This document shows, piece by piece, positions 6,702 to 11,903 of a stretch of DNA of 11,903 bases (its first letter is position 1; each line of letters opens with the position of its first letter). The position numbers and the translations under genes are program-made. Source of the DNA: SIAJ01 sp035258765 (GTDB taxonomy: Bacteria > Planctomycetota > Planctomycetia > Gemmatales > Gemmataceae); assembly GCA_035258765.1 (NCBI GenBank), contig DATFWZ010000671.1, positions 1-11,903 on the forward strand, read 5' to 3'. The notes under the pieces are model-generated. The model ran no database searches and was not told the origin of the DNA. It saw only the letters and a program-made list of their open reading frames with translations.

Positions 6702-9563
6702 TCATTCCGGCTCGTTGTTCTGACGCGGCTCGACCTTCAGGTCGCCGAGTTTCAACGTGTCGCCGTGCTTGCCGATCGTGTGCCGGGGGGCCTTGTTGTA
6801 CGCGGGGCCGAACGACTTCCTCGCCTTGGTGAAGATCAGACGGAACTCGTGCCCCGGGAATAACGCGTCGAAGCGGAACTCGCCCTTGGTGTCGGTGATG
6901 GTTTCCCGGCGGCCGGTGCGCATGGCGGGCTCGTACGCGGCGTTGAGCGGCTCACACGCCTCGGTCACTTCACGGCGGGTGAAGTAGAGATGCACCGTCA
7001 TGCCGGCGATCGGCTTGCCATCCGCATCGACGACTCGCCCCGCGGCCGTGCATCCCGGGCCGAGCGTCACCACCGGGTCCTTGTCGTCGGCCTTCACGAC
7101 CTGCGTGCCGACCAGCCGGCGCTTCGCGTCAACGACCGCGAGCAGCCGCTCCTGACCCGGCTCGACATTGAAGACGGTCAGCGTGTGCGTATCGACTTCT
7201 TGCTCCGCGCGGTCCCAGTATTCTTCCGTGAGGCCGGTCGCGTACGGGCCGACCACCGGCTTGCCGTCGGCGTTGACCACCTTCACCGTCATCCGCGGCG
7301 CCGGCTCGATCTCGATCGCGATATTTGTCTCGCGGTCGGACTCCTTCGCCTTGATGACCTTGCTCCATTTCGCATCACTCACGGGCACAAAGTCACGCAC
7401 GAGCTTCGGGTCGGGCTTCGCCGGCCGGTAGACCTCCCCGTTCGGGCCTCGGAAAATCAGGGCCTGCACCTGCACCGGGCCGGGGATGGTCACGAACCGG
7501 AAGCGCCCCTCGCGGTCGGTCCGGACCTCGCCGCTCCGGGTATACGCCGGGTAGTTTTTGGCCAACGGATTGTCGCCGCCCGCTTCGCGCCGGATGCGGA
7601 CGGAGGCCAGCGGTTTGCTTGTGCCCTTGTCAATGACGGTGCCGGTGACGATGACGCCGCGCCAGCACTGCAAGTCAACGTCAATGGGCATGTAGCCGGC
7701 CGTGTCATCGGCTGCGGCCTCGCCCCAGAAATAGCCCGAGCGGGCGTCGGTCTGACATTCCACGACGTACCTGGCGTGCTTGCGGGCGCCATGGATCTCG
7801 TAGCGGCCGTCCTTGTCGGTGACCGCCTCGTAGACACTCGGGTAGGCGAGTTGCTCGCGAATGATCGCGGCGACCGGCACGCCGGCCATCGGCTTGCCAG
7901 TATCCTTCGCCGTCACGCGGCCGCGAATGACCTTCTCGCGCTCGACGATGATCTGCGGCCCCGGCCCGAAAAGGTGCGCGAAGCGGCCGGGCCGCCCGGG
8001 CGTCAGCGTCGCGTTCTTGTCCGCCGACTCGACGTACGGTTTCGGATCGAACCCCTTTCGATTCATCACGCTAACGTGCGTCAGGGTGATGCCGGGGCCG
8101 CGGACCGTCAGGCCGAGCTGCTGCCCGGCTCCGACGCCGGACAGCTCGAATTTCCCCGCCGCGTCGGTCGTCGCGGCGATCGGCGATTTGCGTTCGCGTT
8201 CGCCCGGCCAGTCGCTGCGGAACCACATCGAGCGGTCGCCCCCTGGGGGGATGCCCATGCCATAGAACTCCTCGGTCCAGCGCTTCAGGTGCTTTTCCAG
8301 TGAATCGTTGTCGTAGCTGATCACGCTATCGACCGTCACGCGGACGCCGGCCAGCGGCTTGCCCTGCGGGTCAATGACGATCCCGCGGACCGGCTGATCC
8401 TTGGGCAGCCGCAAAGTCACTTCGGCCGGAGTCTCTTTGCGATCGCCGACGCTAACGAAATCCATGCCGTGCCCGTTCGCCCGCGCCGTCAACCAGCCGC
8501 CCCACTCCCTTATCGGGATGGTGACGCGGAAGGTGCCGTCGGCCTCCGTCTTGCCCAAGGGGTCGGTCTTCCCCTCGATCCAATTCACGAACAGCTCCGC
8601 GACGATCGGTTTGCCGTCGGCATCGAGGACCTTTCCCCGAATCGTCCGCTCGCCCCGCTCCGGCCTGGCGTTTTTCGCGTCGGCCTTTACCGCGGGCTTG
8701 TCCGACGTCTCCGCCGCGGGCTTCGGCGGCTCGGCCGCGATGGGCGACATCGCCCCGAGCCCTAACCCCAACGCCGCCCCCGCCAGCGCCACGATGACAA
8801 TCGACTTCTTGAGCACCCCGTTCCCGGCGACGGCCCTGGCGAGTGCGGCGACAGCTGGCGGAGTTTTGCCCGCGACCGCGACCCGAATCGCCTCGGCGAA
8901 TCGCGGCGCAGACGCTGCCACTCGGGACGTGGCCAGAAGTGCCAGGAGCCCGGCCCCGAGGGACACTCCCCGCCGGGCGAGCGCGTCCTGCAGCCGACGC
9001 CGGCCGCGCTCGAGTTGGCCCTTGAGCGTGGCCGCGGGTACGCCGAGCTGGCGCGCCGCCTCGTCCCGGGTCAACCCTTCGAGGCAACAGAGCACGACCG
9101 GGGCGCGGTAACGCTGCGGGAGCCGCCCGAGTTCCTCGTCGAGGATCGCGAGCAGCTCCTCGCCCGTGATCTGTGCGAGCGGGTTGGCCGGCGGCTTCGC
9201 CCGCGCCCGGCCCTCGTGCCTGGCACGCCGCGACCGGGCCGTCCGAGCGTTCAGGGCCACGCGCCGGGCGGTCACGTACAGCCAGCTCGCCACCGACGGC
9301 TGCCACCCGGCCGCCGCCTTGCGGGCCAGCACCAGGAACGTGGCCTGGCAGGCATCCTCGGCATCCGCGGTGTTTCCCAGGACGCGCCGGCAAGTGCCGA
9401 GCACCATCGACCCGTGTCGATGGACCAGCGCCGCGAAGGCGGCTTCGTCCTTGTCGCGGGCGAACCGGCGGAGCAGCTCCCGGTCGTTCGCGGTGACGAG
9501 ACCCGCGTCGGCGGACTGAGTCCTGGTTAGCAGGGGCAGCAACGTGGTTGGTCGCGCGGCCAT
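6702..9563 (-). CDS. Membrane-anchored ECF sigma factor with carboxypeptidase-regulatory-like ectodomain (953 aa)
   Basis: Third complete paralogue. Sigma region 2 is about residues 28-101 (DAEDACQATFLVLARK at 67-82), and region 4 about 148-194 (LPQRYRAPVVLCCLEGLTRD, then ARQLGVPAATLKGQLERGRR). The conserved segment 196-253 precedes the hydrophobic helix 254-272 (SIVIVALAGAALGLGLGAM). The linker (273-306) is Ala/Lys/Pro/Glu-rich. CarboxypepD_reg-like repeats start near residues 308, 392, 546, 637, 758 and 841 (GKVLDADGKPIVA, GIVIDPQGKPLAG, GRVTAKDTGKPMAG, GRVVDADGKPIAG). The region before the last repeat shares KR-LVGT with the 312-3197 product. The start at 9563 is chosen because GGAGAG lies five bases upstream and the protein then aligns with its sisters. 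The frame stays open to an ATG at 9776, but that stretch only translates the 81-bp repeats. The ectodomain ligand and target promoters are unknown. Confidence 0.92.
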   Translation of the reverse strand: MAARPTTLLPLLTRTQSADAGLVTANDRELLRRFARDKDEAAFAALVHRHGSMVLGTCRRVLGNTADAEDACQATFLVLARKAAAGWQPSVASWLYVTARRVALNARTARSRRARHEGRARAKPPANPLAQITGEELLAILDEELGRLPQRYRAPVVLCCLEGLTRDEAARQLGVPAATLKGQLERGRRRLQDALARRGVSLGAGLLALLATSRVAASAPRFAEAIRVAVAGKTPPAVAALARAVAGNGVLKKSIVIVALAGAALGLGLGAMSPIAAEPPKPAAETSDKPAVKADAKNARPERGERTIRGKVLDADGKPIVAELFVNWIEGKTDPLGKTEADGTFRVTIPIREWGGWLTARANGHGMDFVSVGDRKETPAEVTLRLPKDQPVRGIVIDPQGKPLAGVRVTVDSVISYDNDSLEKHLKRWTEEFYGMGIPPGGDRSMWFRSDWPGERERKSPIAATTDAAGKFELSGVGAGQQLGLTVRGPGITLTHVSVMNRKGFDPKPYVESADKNATLTPGRPGRFAHLFGPGPQIIVEREKVIRGRVTAKDTGKPMAGVPVAAIIREQLAYPSVYEAVTDKDGRYEIHGARKHARYVVECQTDARSGYFWGEAAADDTAGYMPIDVDLQCWRGVIVTGTVIDKGTSKPLASVRIRREAGGDNPLAKNYPAYTRSGEVRTDREGRFRFVTIPGPVQVQALIFRGPNGEVYRPAKPDPKLVRDFVPVSDAKWSKVIKAKESDRETNIAIEIEPAPRMTVKVVNADGKPVVGPYATGLTEEYWDRAEQEVDTHTLTVFNVEPGQERLLAVVDAKRRLVGTQVVKADDKDPVVTLGPGCTAAGRVVDADGKPIAGMTVHLYFTRREVTEACEPLNAAYEPAMRTGRRETITDTKGEFRFDALFPGHEFRLIFTKARKSFGPAYNKAPRHTIGKHGDTLKLGDLKVEPRQNNEPE

Positions 9564-9595
9564 GGCGTCTCTCCGGAGTCCTGTTTGATCTCCAC
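9564..9595 (-). promoter_or_regulatory. Conserved leader of the 6702-9563 gene; its RBS decides the start
   Basis: GTGGAG (9590-9595, minus strand) lies 26 bases before the ATG, the same spacing as in two other family leaders. GGAGAG (9569-9574) is five bases before the ATG. Unlike the others, there is no ATG or GTG just after the first block, so only the 9563 start is supported. Confidence 0.5.
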
Positions 9596-9636
9596 CGAGA
9601 GATTTGCGCTCGTGCCCGACCGGCCACAGCGCGGTT

Positions 9637-9798
9637 CGCCAAAGTGGTCCGCTCGCTCCGCGAGCCGACCCCGACTCGCAGAGTGAGTCGGCCACATTCG
9701 ATGACTCATTTTCCGTCCGCCAAAGTGGTCCGCTCGCTCCGCGAGCCGACCCCGACTCGCGGAGCGAGTCGGCCACAACCGATGACTCATTTTCCGTC
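9637..9798. repeat. Two tandem 81-bp units with hairpins, overlapping the end of the 9787 gene
   Basis: Units 9637-9717 and 9718-9798 match at 77 of 81 positions. Each contains two hairpins: a 6-bp stem GCTCGC/GCGAGC with TCC loop (9732-9746 in unit 2), and a 9-bp stem CCGACTCGC/GCGAGTCGG with a three-base loop (9752-9772 in unit 2). Unit 1 has the matching stem at 9671-9691, with one G-T wobble and a changed loop. This resembles REP-type intergenic palindromes. The right end of unit 2 includes the last codons and the stop of the upstream gene. Because 81 is a multiple of three, both units stay open in frame with the 6702-9563 gene and give a false N-terminal extension. They may act as a transcript end or stabiliser between the two genes. 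Confidence 0.85.
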
Positions 9799-11903
9799 CG
9801 CGGGCTTCGATTTTGGCTGGTCCTGGGGCCGCACGGTCACGTCTAATGTCGCCGCCCGCTCCTTCGCCCCGAAATCGACCACCTTATAGACGTGCATGTA
9901 CTCGGGATTGAACATCCCACCCTGGCCGAGCGTCCGGAAGTGCCCGAACTGCTTGTCCACGATCCCGTCGTCGATCTCGTTTTGCGTCGCCCGGGCCCGC
10001 TCGTAATTGCCGCCGTAGGCCTGGAAGTTAACGACGCCGGGGCCGGTTGCCACGGTGATTTTGTACCGGCCCTGCAAGTCCGTCTTCGTGTCCCGCCCGC
10101 GGTGCCACGGGGCGGGATAGTCCGGCGGGCCGTAGCCGCCGTACAACTGGTCATTCTTCGCCAACGGCCGGTAGAAGACCCGCGACGGCGCCGCGGCCCC
10201 ACTTACCGCGTCGGTCACCCGACCCGTGAGCACCACGCCACGCGGCAGCGAAAACCCGGTCTGGATCGGGTCGAACGCGGTCGTGTCTTCCACCTGGTCG
10301 AAGCGATGCAGGTATTCCGTTCCCTCGTCGGGGTCGGCAAGGAGGACATAGGCCCGCGCCTTGGCCAGCCCGCGGAGGGTGAACCGGCCGTCCTTGTCTG
10401 TGGTGGTCAATGGCGTCGGCCAGGCGTGAAACCAGACCGTACCGAACCCGATTTCTCCCGTCATCGAAGCACCCGTCACGCGCACGCCCCCGAGCGGCGC
10501 CCCCGTCTCCCCGTCGCGGACCACGCCGGTGACCGGCTTGTCGGGGGCCACCGCCAGCGCGAAGTCGGGGGGATAGAGCTGCAGCGGGGTTCGCGGATGG
10601 CTCTCCCGCTTGGCCTTCGGCGCCGGCGGATTGTCTTTTGGGTCGAATCCCTTTCGAGTGGCGACGTCGGCGAACGTGTCCGCGATCCCCGGCCCGGTGA
10701 CGAGCAGGGTGACCACCCGATCCGCGCCCAACCCGGACAGAGTGAACGTCCCATCCACGGCGGTCTTGACGTGGAACGCCTGGCCCAGGCCCCCGCGATT
10801 CCAGATCGACCGGTCTAGCTTTCCGGCCGCCTCGTCCCGCTCTTCTGTGGGATTCTTCCAGCTCTTCACCAGCCCGTCGAACGCGCCCGGCGGGCCGGCG
10901 TGAATGTTGTGTACGGACACCGTGACCCCGGCGACTGGCTTCCCCTGAAGGTCGATGACCTTCCCGATGATCGGCTGGTCGGGCACTAGCTTGATGACGG
11001 CGTCCTCCCGCGGCTCCGACAGCCATTCCAGGCCGAACCCGGGGGCCGACGCGACGACCTGGCGGGGGTTGCGCACGATCCCTTCTGGACGAGACAACTC
11101 GAACGTGAACCGGCCGTCCGGGGCGGAGGAAACCTTCGGAACGGGTGCCCCGGCTTCGTCGTCAATGACGGCGAACTTCGCCCCAGCCACAGGCTTGCCG
11201 TCCGGATCGACAACCTTCCCGTGGACGGTGATTGCCTGCTCGACCGCGGGCCTGGCCGCCGGCGCGTCCTTCTTCTCCGACCTGGCCGGCATCGCCTTCT
11301 CGGGCTGCTGGCCCGCCGTCGTCGATCTCGGCTGACCGAGGCCGAACCCGATTCCCAATGTCGCGGCAGCCGCCAGTAATCCGAATAGTGCCTTCCGAAT
11401 GACCCCGTTCACGGCAACCCCCTCAGCGAGTGCGGCGACGGCCGGCGAGACTTTACCCGCGGGCATCGCCCGGATCGCTTCGACCAGTCGGGACGGGGAC
11501 GCCCCCGCCCGGGAGGTGGCCATGAGGGCCAGAAGGCCGGTACTCGTGACGAGGCCCCGCCTCGTGAGGGCGACGCGGAGCCTCCTCCGCCCCCGCTCGA
11601 GTCGGGTCTTGACGGTCGCGACTGGGACACCGAGTCTGGCCGCGATCTCCTCGCGGCCGGCTTCTTCCTGGTAGTAGAGCAGAAGCGGTTCGCCGTAGAT
11701 GGGCGGGAGCCGGTCCAGCTCCTCGTCAATGGCCGCCAGAAGTTCCCGGCCGGTCATCCGATCGACCGGCAGGACCGATTCCGGGACCGCCGCCCGGCCC
11801 TCGCGCCTCGCTCGCCGGGCCGCGGCGCGCCGCTGATGCCCCGCGACCCGGCGGGCGGACGTGAACAGCCAGTTCGCGATCGACGGTTGCCACCGCTCCC
11901 CGC
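9787..11903 (-). CDS. Membrane-anchored ECF sigma factor with shorter carboxypeptidase-regulatory-like ectodomain (partial, 5' end outside the window)
   Basis: The frame is open to the right edge and 704 residues are visible, the first being GERWQPSIANWLFTSARRVA, the end of sigma region 2. By alignment about 82 residues are missing, so the full protein is near 786 aa. Region 4 follows (LPPIYGEPLLLYYQ, then IAARLGVPVATVKTRLERGR), with the second half of the usual YREPL-TRDE signature altered to YGEPL and GREE. The hydrophobic helix is at visible residues about 171-189 (ALFGLLAAAATLGIGFGLG). Four CarboxypepD_reg-like repeats begin near visible residues 226, 311, 456 and 557 (GKVVDPDGKPVAGA, GKVIDLQGKPVAGV, GVVRDGETGAPLGG, GRVTDAVSGAAAPS). 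The fifth and sixth repeats present in its sisters are absent, and the protein ends in QPKSKPADGK, whose last codons lie inside the 81-bp repeat. The region around the membrane segment is closest to the 3306-6182 and 312-3197 genes. Confidence 0.9.
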   Translation of the reverse strand, partial: GERWQPSIANWLFTSARRVAGHQRRAAARRARREGRAAVPESVLPVDRMTGRELLAAIDEELDRLPPIYGEPLLLYYQEEAGREEIAARLGVPVATVKTRLERGRRRLRVALTRRGLVTSTGLLALMATSRAGASPSRLVEAIRAMPAGKVSPAVAALAEGVAVNGVIRKALFGLLAAAATLGIGFGLGQPRSTTAGQQPEKAMPARSEKKDAPAARPAVEQAITVHGKVVDPDGKPVAGAKFAVIDDEAGAPVPKVSSAPDGRFTFELSRPEGIVRNPRQVVASAPGFGLEWLSEPREDAVIKLVPDQPIIGKVIDLQGKPVAGVTVSVHNIHAGPPGAFDGLVKSWKNPTEERDEAAGKLDRSIWNRGGLGQAFHVKTAVDGTFTLSGLGADRVVTLLVTGPGIADTFADVATRKGFDPKDNPPAPKAKRESHPRTPLQLYPPDFALAVAPDKPVTGVVRDGETGAPLGGVRVTGASMTGEIGFGTVWFHAWPTPLTTTDKDGRFTLRGLAKARAYVLLADPDEGTEYLHRFDQVEDTTAFDPIQTGFSLPRGVVLTGRVTDAVSGAAAPSRVFYRPLAKNDQLYGGYGPPDYPAPWHRGRDTKTDLQGRYKITVATGPGVVNFQAYGGNYERARATQNEIDDGIVDKQFGHFRTLGQGGMFNPEYMHVYKVVDFGAKERAATLDVTVRPQDQPKSKPADGK
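11275..11313 (-). repeat. 39-nt exact match to 2325-2363
   Basis: Partner of the 2325-2363 stretch, encoding the same AGQQPEKAMPARSE linker just outside the membrane helix of the partial gene. The two genes between them have different linkers. Confidence 0.85.

Noticed and set aside
9564..9776. Upstream start (ATG at 9776) giving a 1024-residue version of the 6702-9563 protein
   Set aside because: The added 71 residues translate the 81-bp hairpin repeats, have no counterpart in the sister proteins, and bypass a good ribosome binding site at 9569-9574.
9787..11757. Treating the ATG at 11757 as the true start of a 656-residue protein
   Set aside because: The frame continues open to the window edge with clear sigma region 2 sequence (RWQPSIANWLFTSARRVA), and this Met is the internal one in VDRMTGRELL that the sisters also have.
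312..11903. Carboxypeptidase or other peptidase activity for the large proteins
   Set aside because: The repeats resemble the regulatory Ig-like domain found next to carboxypeptidases, but no zinc-binding HxxE or other peptidase catalytic motif was recognised in any of the proteins.

Overview
This GC-rich window comes from a planctomycete, most likely Gemmataceae or a close relative. The lineage call is an inference from two things: very large ECF sigma factors fused to extracytoplasmic domains, and a DUF1800-type gene start next door. No marker gene is present to confirm it.

Every supported gene lies on the minus strand, so transcription runs from high to low coordinates. In that order the window holds: the 3' nine-tenths of a sigma/ectodomain fusion gene (9787 to the right edge); a spacer with two copies of an 81-bp repeat carrying hairpins (9637-9798); a second complete fusion gene (6702-9563); a 5' fragment of a further family member (about 6452-6616), cut off at a 70-bp palindromic element (6384-6453); a 17-bp perfect inverted repeat (6276-6344); a third complete fusion gene (3306-6182); a fourth (312-3197); and the first 32 codons of a DUF1800-like gene (1-98). 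No tRNA, rRNA, CRISPR array or transposase was seen.

The four fusion proteins share one plan. An ECF sigma region 2 and region 4 occupy about residues 25-195. A conserved segment of about 55 residues follows, then one hydrophobic helix, then a Lys/Pro/Glu-rich linker. The rest is a series of carboxypeptidase-regulatory-like (CarboxypepD_reg, Ig-like beta-sandwich) repeats with 'GK-V-D-DGKP-AG' signatures: six or so in the three complete proteins and four in the partial one. The inferred topology is a sigma factor anchored to the inner face of the membrane with a long ectodomain outside. No separate anti-sigma factor is encoded here, so the fused part may do that job itself.

The array looks like local duplication followed by ectodomain divergence. 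Supporting signs are the colinear domains, a shared 5' leader at fixed distance from four start codons, a 39-nt exact match between the first and last genes, and a broken fifth copy.
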